NCBI RefSeq assembly: GCF_024054565.1
Contig: NZ_JAMXLR010000017.1
Coordinates: 1-64,000, forward strand
Reading direction: 5' to 3'
DNA: 64,000 nucleotides
From: Aeoliella straminimaris
GTDB taxonomy: Bacteria; Planctomycetota; Planctomycetia; Pirellulales; Lacipirellulaceae
Of the stretch, positions 35,464 through 43,144 are shown piece by piece (position 1 is the first letter of the stretch; each line of letters opens with the position of its first letter). The position numbers and the translations under genes were made by a program. Under the pieces are notes generated by a model that was not told the DNA's origin, ran no database searches, and was given only the letters and a program-made list of their open reading frames with translations.

Positions 35464-37317
35464 CTAGTTTCCTGTCAGTTGATAACCCTTGTTCGTTCGC
35501 GAACGTCCTTGGCTGTCGGAGGTCTTGAGTGTGGTGTGCTCGATGACGCCGAGCCCAACCAACTCTTCAAGGATTTGACCTCTGGCGGGACGGCAGCCGG
35601 TGCATTTGCGAAGTTGTGTGATTGTGAGCGGCCCGCCCGCCAAGGCTGCCTTAACGTGCTCGCCCAACTCGTCCCGCTGTCGGACCTCTTTGAGTTCCTT
35701 TTCATTCGAGACGATCTCACTTCGCGGGGTGACCTCGACCTTCCAAGGGTTCTCGTCAATCGACACGGCGTATGTCGCGGACACGAAACCCGAAACGATA
35801 CGCATCCACAAATCAGCGTGCCACGCCCCATCGACATAAGGCAGCCGATGTGAGACCAACACAGCTTGTCGCAACCATTCGCCGATGCCCGCCCCGGTCA
35901 GGTGATGGAGTTCCATCACTTCGCCCGGCTTGATCGAGCCTTTCGTTGAATGGTGAGCGAGCATCAACGTGATGTTGTTCACGCGGCACATATCGCCGAT
36001 AGCTCGGAGCGGTTCTGCCATGGAGTAAATGGCTGTGCCATCCGCACCACCAAGGCAGAGATACAACGGGTCGATCATGAGGACTTCCGTCCCACGGTCG
36101 AGACACAGTTTTTCGAGGTCGGCAATATCACCGTCACGCATGAACCGCGGGAGGTCCTCAGTGAGCCAATAGCTACCCTTCTCGCACTGGACACCCTTCG
36201 CTTGCTCTTGGGCAATCAAAGTATCCTGCAACTTCCAGCTTCCGGACTCGCCGGTCATAAAACCGACCACCGATTTCTTGGCTTGGAACTTGTCGAACAC
36301 CTTGGTGCCGGTCGCCAGTGAGACACCGACTTCCATCATGGTTGTTGTCTTGTAGGTCTTCATACCGCCACCGAACACCACCGGCATGTTCTTCACCAAC
36401 AAATTCTCAATCAGGAACTCGCGGGAGAAGTCAGCCTTACGGAACTCGGACACGTCCAACACGTTGTAGCGTTGCTCTTTGCCCAAGTAGCGGATGGTGC
36501 CGAGGGTCGCGGGGTTGTCGTGCGGGTGGAATGTTGACCACTTCGCTTCGCAAGCACCTTCGCTGTACTTTGGACTTGTCTTTGACCAATCGTCCCAAAG
36601 TTGTAGACCAACCTCGGGGAACTCGTTCCACAGAGCCGCACCGACCTTGAGCCACGTGTCGTAATCATCGGCGTTGATACGGTCCAGGTGTCGGACCGCT
36701 TCGATGATGCTTGCCGTGGTTGGTTGCCGGGTTGGTTCGGGCTCGGGCTCGGGCTCGGGCTGGTATGACACCTTGTATGTTGGCGACGAGTTGCTTACCA
36801 AGTCGAACGAGTCCGCTTTCTTATCGCGGGCCGCGATCCACAGGAATGGGGGATTATCGCTGTTGAACTCGATGCCCCATTCTCGTGACATCTGGGCTCG
36901 GACGTTCTCGCCGATCTTCTGGTACTCTCGTTGCGAGTCACACGGGATCGGCTCGATGTAGAGACGACCATGGTAGCCGTTGCCTCCGGTAGACCGACAA
37001 ATGTCGATCTTGCCCTTCAGCGATTCAACGAGCCGGTCGGCTTGTTCCTGTGGAATCTTTTCACCGTGATCCGTATCCAGATCAAACAGGATGTACTCGG
37101 CTTGGTTGGTCTGGCGATTCCACCCGCTGACGCCGAGCCGTAACCACTCCTCTTGTGGTGGCACGAACTTGTTCTGGGTGCCGTCTTTGTTGAAAACCTT
37201 CCAGGTGCTCGGCTCCGGGTCGTCCTCTCGCTGGTGCCTGATGGTGAGGTCGTGGCTCGGATCACAGAACCGATGCAGGTGAGGTCTGCTGTAGACCTCG
37301 ACAAATTCTTGAAACAC
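35464..37317 (-). CDS. Primase-polymerase/helicase-type replication protein
   Basis: 617 residues. N-terminal primase-like domain with FDLDTDHG (79-86) and STGGNGYHGRLYI (109-121), the metal and nucleotide-binding style of archaeo-eukaryotic primases. A Pro-Glu linker (187-195) leads to a PriCT-like domain (DYDTWLKVGAALWNEFP, SPKYSEGACEAKW; 205-265). Residues 300-500 are a RepA-like AAA/RecA helicase core: Walker A-like GGGMKTYKTTT (316-326), Walker B EVLMIDPLYL (411-420), LMLAHHSTKG. The C-terminus is a winged helix. It should prime and unwind the excised element. The start at 37317 faces the candidate origin. Confidence 0.82.
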   Translation of the reverse strand: MFQEFVEVYSRPHLHRFCDPSHDLTIRHQREDDPEPSTWKVFNKDGTQNKFVPPQEEWLRLGVSGWNRQTNQAEYILFDLDTDHGEKIPQEQADRLVESLKGKIDICRSTGGNGYHGRLYIEPIPCDSQREYQKIGENVRAQMSREWGIEFNSDNPPFLWIAARDKKADSFDLVSNSSPTYKVSYQPEPEPEPEPTRQPTTASIIEAVRHLDRINADDYDTWLKVGAALWNEFPEVGLQLWDDWSKTSPKYSEGACEAKWSTFHPHDNPATLGTIRYLGKEQRYNVLDVSEFRKADFSREFLIENLLVKNMPVVFGGGMKTYKTTTMMEVGVSLATGTKVFDKFQAKKSVVGFMTGESGSWKLQDTLIAQEQAKGVQCEKGSYWLTEDLPRFMRDGDIADLEKLCLDRGTEVLMIDPLYLCLGGADGTAIYSMAEPLRAIGDMCRVNNITLMLAHHSTKGSIKPGEVMELHHLTGAGIGEWLRQAVLVSHRLPYVDGAWHADLWMRIVSGFVSATYAVSIDENPWKVEVTPRSEIVSNEKELKEVRQRDELGEHVKAALAGGPLTITQLRKCTGCRPARGQILEELVGLGVIEHTTLKTSDSQGRSRTNKGYQLTGN

Positions 37318-37774
37318 TATCTTCTCCGTTGCTTCTCCAAGTGTTGAAAAGGCCGGGGGCGGGGCGGAGAAGCATTCCCCACCCCCAGCGTTGTGACCGG
37401 AGCGACCGGCTACATTTGTTGGTCCACTGACAGACGGCGACTCACATACACACCCTCTATAGGGTGTGTGTATGTGAGTCTGTCTGTCTCTTCTGCATGT
37501 GTACCGCTGTCGTTTTGTGTCTCTTCAAATAACCCCTGTTTTGTAGGGTTAGGAGACACGGAGACAGAACGACACGACAGAACAGCACGAACGTGTACGG
37601 CTGTCGGAGACAGAACGACACGCCCGATTTGCTGTTGTGTCTCAATCGCGTCCTGATTCACGAATCCGGACGGTGCTCAGAGCGAGCTAGATCGGCATCG
37701 TGGCCGCTCGAAACATTTGGCCGCTGACCAAGCGGACGGCGTCGAAACCGTTTTAAGGTCGTGCCCAGGATGGG
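37318..37774. other. Candidate replication origin / control region
   Basis: 457 bp with no supported gene, upstream of the primase-helicase. It contains a large imperfect palindrome (37440-37479) whose arms read actcacatacacaccct and its complement with a 2-nt bulge, and two identical 16-mers ggagacagaacgacac at 37560-37575 and 37606-37621, plus related inverted words (gtcgttttgtgtctc near 37510-37524). Iterated repeats next to a rep gene fit an origin or an autoregulatory operator. Confidence 0.5.
37440..37479. repeat. Long near-perfect palindrome
   Basis: Left arm 37440-37456, right arm 37461-37479, centre ctat; the right arm has one extra gt dinucleotide. It can form a cruciform or a long RNA hairpin. 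Confidence 0.8.
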
Positions 37775-38293
37775 CTACTCTTGCTTTCGTCGGCGTTCTT
37801 CGGCCGCTCGGCGGACCTCCGGGTCGGGGTCTGCCAGTGCTCGCCGCCGGGCGTTCGCCTTCTGGCGGCTCTCGCGGCTAACTTCCTTCGCTCGCTCACT
37901 CGAAATCTGGTGACGATGGTTTTCCACGGGCAGGAACTTGCCGCCCTCAAACTCTTCCAGTTTTTCGAGCCGCTTCCCGGCAAAGTGCTTCCCCTGCATC
38001 GACGGGCACAGGATCGCTTCCTCGGGCGTCATATTCTCTTCAACAAGGCGACGCCTGAAGGTGGAGTACGTTGGGCGAGCATGAAGCCAATCTCTGTCGT
38101 CCTTTATTTCCCACCAGAATTTGTCGAGCATCTGCTCGTACAGCTTTTTGATGTTCTCTTCGTTGTTCGGTTTACGAGGCCGCACCGGCTCGCTCAGAGC
38201 CTTCTCGACCAACCAGCCACGGCTGACCCGCTTCCGGACGACCTCGTAGTCGGCACCCGCATCTTTGCAGAGTGCCTTCAGTTCTTCGCTCAT
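37775..38293 (-). CDS. Element protein with tandem HTH-like motifs
   Basis: 172 residues. Two imperfect copies of a phage-type HTH pattern: ADYEVVRKRVSRGWLVEKAL (residues about 14-33) and PTYSTFRRRLVEENMTPEEA (about 74-93), i.e. Y-xx-(V/F)-RxR(V/L)...xxEAL/I. This pattern is common in small phage DNA-binding or homing-endonuclease-associated proteins. The C-terminal 60 residues are strongly basic/charged (SRESRQKANARRRALADPD). It is transcribed leftwards towards the candidate origin; likely a regulator or replication accessory. Confidence 0.6.
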   Translation of the reverse strand: MSEELKALCKDAGADYEVVRKRVSRGWLVEKALSEPVRPRKPNNEENIKKLYEQMLDKFWWEIKDDRDWLHARPTYSTFRRRLVEENMTPEEAILCPSMQGKHFAGKRLEKLEEFEGGKFLPVENHRHQISSERAKEVSRESRQKANARRRALADPDPEVRRAAEERRRKQE

Positions 38294-38894
38294 TTGTCTC
38301 CTTGGTTAAGTGTTGATCTATCTCTTCCTTACCCTAACATTAGGTGAATACAGATAGTCCCACAGATGCGATTTTGCGATTTCACGGAAAGTTTTACAAC
38401 ATCCGCTCCCACGTATATAATACCACGGAAAACGCGGTAAAGCAAGTAATTTCTGGCATGAAAATTGGAATTAGTGTTGCGGCTTGCCGCATTTGCCGTG
38501 ATAGGTGATGAAAAATCGGAGTCGATGGGGCAAAAATCGTGCCATTGTTAAAATCGGAATAGCCCGCACAGGTGTACCCTAGTGGCCTTGCGTGCACTGC
38601 ATCCGTCACAATCCGGACAACCATTACACCCCTCCCAATCCATCCATCCACCACAATCCCTCTAGGCCGTCCCAGGACGGCCTCCGAGCCGCCGTAAGCC
38701 CATCCAGGCCAAGATGTTACGGCGGCCGCCAGCGGCTCGCTGGGGGCTCCTGGTCTGTTGGTGGTCGCTGTGGCCGCATATTTGAGCCGGGCTCAAATGA
38801 TTGTTCCAGCATGAGGTAAAAACACCACCGTGTTGACCTTCAAATTTCTGTCAACGTCCGTTGACAGAGTCAAAAACTGAAGCATAGTTGTAGT
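38294..38894. other. 601-bp control region before the serine recombinase
   Basis: No supported gene. Left part is AT-rich (38310-38560). The right part has a perfect inverted repeat aggccgtcc-ca-ggacggcct (38664-38683), a nested one ccgccgtaa (38689-38697)/ttacggcgg (38717-38725) inside gagccgc (38686)/gcggctc (38738), and the 10-bp dyad at 38847-38868. These could be recombinase sites, terminators or operators. Confidence 0.5.
38847..38868. promoter_or_regulatory. Perfect 10-bp dyad before serine recombinase
   Basis: tctgtcaacg-tc-cgttgacaga ends 26 bp before the ATG at 38895, the place of an operator or of a recombinase crossover site with a 2-bp centre, as serine recombinases use. Confidence 0.55.
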
Positions 38895-39578
38895 ATGAAC
38901 ATCGTTGTCTACTACAGAGTGAGCACCAACAAGCAAGAGCGGTCTGGCCTCGGTATCGAGGCTCAGAAGGCCGCTGTACGCGAGTACGCTCGCCGGACTG
39001 GCTACAAGGTCATCGGACGCTACACCGAAACAGAGAGCGGTACAAAGGCTGAGAGGCCACGGCTAGCCAAGGCCGTGGCCCACGCTCGCCGCTCCAAGGC
39101 TCGGTTGATCGTCGCGAAGCTGGACCGGCTCGCCCGCAACCTTGCCTTCCTCGACCAACTGCAACGCTCCAAGGTCGATTTCGCGGCATTAGACTGCGAG
39201 CACGCCAACAAGGCCATGCTGCAAATGATGATGGTCATGGCCGAATGGGAGGCCGATCAAGTCTCAGCACGCACCAAGGCCGCTCTGGCTGCTCGTAGAG
39301 AGCGTGGTTTGCCACTCGGAGCCGAGAATCCTAACTGCCGGAACCTCAAGCCAGGTGCGATGAAGCAAGGCCGCAAGCTGGGTGCCGAATCGAATCGGCG
39401 ATTAGCAGACGAGGCGTACTCGGACATCCTGCCCGATATGGTCGAATGGCGGGAGCAAGGCGACACGCTTGCCGAGATAGCCACCTACCTGAATGACCAA
39501 GGCCACACCACCCGTACCGGTCGAAGCTGGTCACCCGGAACCGTTGCCAACGTGTTGCGACGTGCTGAGTTGGTCTGA
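38895..39578 (+). CDS. Serine recombinase (resolvase/invertase family)
   Basis: 227 residues. The catalytic domain starts VVYYRVSTNKQERSGLGIEAQ with Ser at residue 10 and Arg at 8; later LIVAKLDRLARNLAFLDQL and MMMVMAEWEADQVSARTKAA (E-helix) are present. The C-terminal 70 residues hold a Recombinase-type/HTH region (EIATYLNDQGHTTRTGRSWSPGTVANVLRRA). Smaller than large serine integrases (450-550) but with their GxxWSPGTV-like ending. It could resolve dimers, invert DNA or be a second integrase. Plus strand, alone, with weak ribosome-binding site. Confidence 0.9.
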   Translation: MNIVVYYRVSTNKQERSGLGIEAQKAAVREYARRTGYKVIGRYTETESGTKAERPRLAKAVAHARRSKARLIVAKLDRLARNLAFLDQLQRSKVDFAALDCEHANKAMLQMMMVMAEWEADQVSARTKAALAARRERGLPLGAENPNCRNLKPGAMKQGRKLGAESNRRLADEAYSDILPDMVEWREQGDTLAEIATYLNDQGHTTRTGRSWSPGTVANVLRRAELV

Positions 39579-39725
39579 ATCCTAGCTGTTGGGCGGGCGG
39601 GGTGCCGGGTGGGTTCCAACGGCTCGATGATGGAGAAGTACCTAGCGACTATTCACTTGCAGCCCTAATGACTCAGACAGTATTGCTCGGAGGAATGGAT
39701 GTCAGGCGTTGCACTATTGCAGACT

Positions 39726-40571
39726 CTAAGAGTTAGATGAACTCCTCGGTGCATGATTGAGCAATCTATGCCCCGCGTGGCGGTATTTCGTAATCCACTG
39801 ACGCTCGCATTTCAGAACCCTTCTGGCGGCTTCTTTGGGGCTTTCAGGTTCTACACGTGGAACTTTCGCCAGGATTGTAACCCTTGGTCGTTTATCCTGC
39901 TCATTCAATGACCGAATCCACCGCCCTACTGCAATCGGAGAACTCTTGTCAAATGAGCAATGCTCCACGAAGCGACCATGAAGGTAAGGAGTTTTACCGA
40001 CATATCGAATCTCTGTCTCTCCGTGTGACGGTTCCACGAAAAGCCCGTAGATATATTCGAGTTCGCCGACTTGTCCTACAGGGTACTCGCAATTGGGGAC
40101 CATTGAATTCAGATAGTCCGTAAGTTCTGTCTTAAACCACTGAGGCGTTGTATAGTGGCCATTGCAGTTGCAAGTGAATTGGTACATGAGCCCCAATCGG
40201 TCGCCCGGAAACTCCACTCTAGATGAGTCTGAAACTAACCTGCCAGGACACCCAACCTGCCAGCCTTCGCGAATCGGACACCAATATACGACAGCTACCC
40301 TTCCGCACCCTTTTTGGCAAGGCTCAGATACCATTGCGTCCGCTTCGGTTCGAGGCCGAAGTGAAAATGGTGTGCCTACTGGGACGGCGGGACGCAGATC
40401 AACTAAGCGGCGAAAGACCGATAGGTCTTGATACTTCACGGCAAAAAACGCATCGAGAAGGTCTACGCTTGTCTTACGCCAGCCCCCATGGAAATGGTGT
40501 TGAGAATCAGCTTCGACAATGAGTCGAACGGCCTCCCGCTGCGTCTCAGATAATGAAAGTACGCCCATCAA
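39726..40571 (-). CDS. GIY-YIG nuclease-domain protein with N-terminal Cys-rich region
   Basis: 281 residues. The C-terminal GIY-YIG domain has YIYGLF (173-178) and RYVGKT (189-194), the catalytic Arg near 200, Glu in CERQWI (256) and Asn in RLLNHA (272), so all core positions are present. The N-terminal part carries cysteines in CQKGCGRVAVVYWC, GCPGRL and CNCNGHY (85-138), a possible zinc-binding targeting module. Such nucleases include homing and restriction enzymes. It precedes a DUF3825 gene on the same strand and may cut foreign DNA. Confidence 0.78.
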   Translation of the reverse strand: MMGVLSLSETQREAVRLIVEADSQHHFHGGWRKTSVDLLDAFFAVKYQDLSVFRRLVDLRPAVPVGTPFSLRPRTEADAMVSEPCQKGCGRVAVVYWCPIREGWQVGCPGRLVSDSSRVEFPGDRLGLMYQFTCNCNGHYTTPQWFKTELTDYLNSMVPNCEYPVGQVGELEYIYGLFVEPSHGETEIRYVGKTPYLHGRFVEHCSFDKSSPIAVGRWIRSLNEQDKRPRVTILAKVPRVEPESPKEAARRVLKCERQWITKYRHAGHRLLNHAPRSSSNS

Positions 40572-40631
40572 GTTGTAGAGCAGGGAGAGAGAGATAGTCG
40601 AAGCATTTGTTGCTTCGACTTTAAAATCAGT

Positions 40632-41426
40632 TTACGGGTTCAGCCAATCTCGGTCCGGACGAGCAAGTTGCCTTGCGTTGTTGTATGCCATGTCCAGTGT
40701 CAGGCAAGTAGAAGCCCTGTAAAACTCTCCGTGGTCTCCGACTGTAAGTGCAAGATCAGCCTTTGACGGTTGGCTTATGCAAAGCGGCAAAAGTAGTTGC
40801 ATCTTACCTTTGTAGTATTGAGGAATGGCAGTCTTGTAGTTGCGTCTTACACGTTCCTTCGCGTTATCAATTGCACCCTTTAGAAAAGTCTGAAGGGCGT
40901 GTGTGTCCATCGTATTGAATGGGGGCGGGAATCGCTTCTTGTTTTCATCAATAATGTGTTCGATGTTGACTCTTAGCTCTTTATTGGTGTCATACACGAG
41001 TGATGACGGATTAGAATAGTAATTTGCCATTTCGGGCAGCTTGCTGAAGCGGGTCATTTCGTAATCGCCCGCTTTGCACCACGCCCGAAAGTGCCACTGC
41101 GTGTCGACATCATCAAGTTTATTTGGTACACCCACACAGAAAATCTGACTTTGTCCGTCTGTCACAAGGCCAGTGTTGAAGGTAATTGACTGGCCATCGT
41201 CCGACACACAAATCTTGTCTTCCTCGGCTAGCCGTTTGTAGGTGTATATTGTGTAGTTGAAAAGAATCGGCAGCCGACGTTTTGACTCTTGGTTCTTCTG
41301 CTCGCTTTGGTACTTCCATCCGCCAGGCTCGTCTTCGGCCAATGCCGCCAACTCGTCTAACGAGTCGTCAATGCTCGGGATCATGATTAGATTGGCTAGC
41401 TTGTCAGGCCAAGTAACCTCGGACAT
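40632..41426 (-). CDS. DUF3825-like protein
   Basis: 264 residues. I recognise the DUF3825 pattern: LFNYTIYTYKRLAEEDKICVSDDGQ (in two pieces: LPILFNYTIYTYKRLAEE and ICVSDDGQSITFNTGLVT), IFCVGVPNK, and LLPLCISQPSKADLAL near the end. This domain is found in proteins linked to RNA or DNA processing and in accessory regions; no catalytic residues are known to me. It is 60 bp upstream of the GIY-YIG gene in transcription order, so the two may be co-transcribed. Confidence 0.65.
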   Translation of the reverse strand: MSEVTWPDKLANLIMIPSIDDSLDELAALAEDEPGGWKYQSEQKNQESKRRLPILFNYTIYTYKRLAEEDKICVSDDGQSITFNTGLVTDGQSQIFCVGVPNKLDDVDTQWHFRAWCKAGDYEMTRFSKLPEMANYYSNPSSLVYDTNKELRVNIEHIIDENKKRFPPPFNTMDTHALQTFLKGAIDNAKERVRRNYKTAIPQYYKGKMQLLLPLCISQPSKADLALTVGDHGEFYRASTCLTLDMAYNNARQLARPDRDWLNP

Positions 41427-41742
41427 TTTCTAGGTCCCTTTGCGGATGAGTGGAGCCAAGCTAATGCCAGCTCTTCTTGCTTGTTCAACTACGCCGATTG
41501 TACGGGATATTGACTCCCCAGCAGAGCAACAGGTTCACGAGAATGTAGCTGACTCTTGTCGGCTGGTAGTCCCTACTGTAACGCAGCCGGGAGCCCTTTG
41601 GCTACAATGGCTCTGTCCTTCAGTTGCTACTTGCTTCCCGTATGGTGCTCTGCCAAACGTTACCATTGGCCGAGTGGCCGCCGTGACCGATGACCGCAGG
41701 CCGACGATTCTGACTAACTGCGATTAAACGCAGTGCTGAAAG
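41427..41742. other. Gap upstream of DUF3825 gene, no gene seen
   Basis: 316 bp. A 95-codon plus-strand ORF (41440-41727) exists but has no protein-like character or ribosome-binding site and runs through the DUF3825 promoter region; I do not annotate it. Confidence 0.5.
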
Positions 41743-42228
41743 TTAGGTGCGGATCGTGATTTCGACGGCATCAACTCCGATGCCCAGCTGCTTGGCTATC
41801 AGTTCCTTTGCGGTGTCGAATACGTTTGCTGATACCTTCTGCGGTCGTGTCGGCTTGCCAGCCACCGGTTGCCAGTCGACAGCATCCGGGTCGATCCCCA
41901 ATTCTTCGAGTGTTGTGTAATGCACAGGATTGCGACCAAATACCCACAGGTCGGGCTCGTCGATCTCGGCGTATTCGCTGATGAGGATTATGTATCGCCC
42001 TGGCTTTGTATCGCCGGGTCCCAGTCCGGAGATCTTGCCGAGCAGGAAGCCCGACTTGTGTGCTTCTGGCCCGGGTCCGTGGCCAGCTTCACCGTTGGCG
42101 TTACGGGCACAAACAAGGTAGTTCGCCTTCCGGGCATTTTTCCTGTTCAAGACCCATTCTTGCGACCCCCCAGATTCTAGGATTTCTTCGAGAGATCGAG
42201 ATGTAAAGGTAACAATTGTGTCGGCCAT
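41743..42228 (-). CDS. Hypothetical cargo protein
   Basis: 161 residues, ATG at 42228. Mixed alpha/beta: TIVTFTSRSLEEILESGGSQ, ANYLVCARNANGEAGHGP, FLLGKISGLGPGDTKPGRYI, DLWVFGRNPVHYTTLEEL, and an acidic helix with VFDTAKELIAKQLGIGVDAVEIT resembling a C-terminal nucleic-acid or ligand-binding helix. No family is recognised. It is transcribed away from the ATPase operon from a shared 280-bp control region and may be its regulator or a further component. Confidence 0.6.
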   Translation of the reverse strand: MADTIVTFTSRSLEEILESGGSQEWVLNRKNARKANYLVCARNANGEAGHGPGPEAHKSGFLLGKISGLGPGDTKPGRYIILISEYAEIDEPDLWVFGRNPVHYTTLEELGIDPDAVDWQPVAGKPTRPQKVSANVFDTAKELIAKQLGIGVDAVEITIRT

Positions 42229-42508
42229 GATTTGGTTCTCCGTGGACGGAACATGTCACATAAAATCACGCTAACATTTATGCCGACCAAGTCAATATGT
42301 ATGGTGACATGTTACGTAAATATTACCACATCATGGTTGTAAGTCGGGACCTACAGGCTGAATCGACTTTGGGCAGATGTATCCCCTGTAGCTATACAGG
42401 AGAAATACAGGGAATGCGAAATACACATACAGGGAGTATTGCCTGTACGCCACAGTAGGTTACAATAAGGTTTCCTGTAAGTTACATGCGATATTGAGGA
42501 CCCCGCAT
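42229..42508. promoter_or_regulatory. Divergent control region with seven TACAGG sites
   Basis: Between the 161-residue gene (minus) and the winged-helix/ATPase operon (plus). Inverted repeat acatgtcac (42251-42259)/gtgacatgt (42304-42312). The hexamer TACAGG occurs forward at 42352, 42395, 42406 and 42428 and reversed at 42385, 42442 and 42474, seven copies in 128 bp; several intervals are near 11, 22 or 33 bp, so they lie on one DNA face. Strong candidate for cooperative repressor binding. Confidence 0.7.
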
Positions 42509-43129
42509 TTGAACAGACTACAAAAAGCCAGGAAGTCTCTCGATTCCGCCGAATCCAGCATCCGTACGCTAGTAGCGGATGCTGCGAACGCCGGAGACTA
42601 TGACGAGGCTGTAAACCTAACAAATCTTGCCAAGACCCTAGCGAACTTGGCAAAATCAGTGACTCCTAACGGAGGAGAAGAAGCTGCTCAGTTGTCACCT
42701 CCCGAAACTAAAAAACGGGCGACCCACGAGCAGGAGGGGAGTGCCAAGCCACGTTCTACGAAGAAGTCAAAACGTAGGTCTTATCCGCGATTTATTCAAA
42801 GCAACGGCGACTTGGTAAAAGTCGGTTGGTCCAAGTCGGCATCGAAGGAATATCAACACAAAGCACCGCGTGAAGTGTTGAGTGCGGTTTCCAATGCACT
42901 TAAAGTTCAACGTATGGACGATGGTGTACTTCGGCCGCCACAGGAGTTCCTTCCCTTGTCAAATGTTTCCGGGGAGCAAATACCCGACTATCAATCTTAT
43001 CTGTGCATCGCGTGGTTACGCGAGATTGGCATCGTCGAGCGGCATGGCCGACATGGCTACAGTGTGCCCGATCCGTCGAATATAGAGGACAGGATTGCCA
43101 ATGCGTGGGAACAACTATCAAACGTCTAA
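42509..43129 (+). CDS. Winged-helix-like protein, first gene of ATPase operon
   Basis: I favour the TTG at 42509 (AGGA 8 nt upstream), 206 residues; another TTG at 42494 is possible. N-terminal helices (LQKARKSLDSAESSIRTLVA, EAVNLTNLAKTLANLAKSV), a Lys-rich linker (KKRATHEQEGSAKPRSTKKS), then a C-terminal domain from residue 100: YPRFIQSNGDLVKVGWSKSA, APREVLSAVSNALKV, YLCIAWLREIGIVERHGRHG, consistent with a winged helix. It ends 15 bp before the ATPase and is probably its DNA-binding or adaptor partner. Family not named. Confidence 0.7.
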   Translation: MNRLQKARKSLDSAESSIRTLVADAANAGDYDEAVNLTNLAKTLANLAKSVTPNGGEEAAQLSPPETKKRATHEQEGSAKPRSTKKSKRRSYPRFIQSNGDLVKVGWSKSASKEYQHKAPREVLSAVSNALKVQRMDDGVLRPPQEFLPLSNVSGEQIPDYQSYLCIAWLREIGIVERHGRHGYSVPDPSNIEDRIANAWEQLSNV

Positions 43130-43144
43130 TCTGTAAGGGGTAAT

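Noticed and set aside
41440..41727. 95-codon plus-strand ORF upstream of the DUF3825 gene
   Set aside because: No start signal, atypical composition, occupies the promoter region of a better gene.
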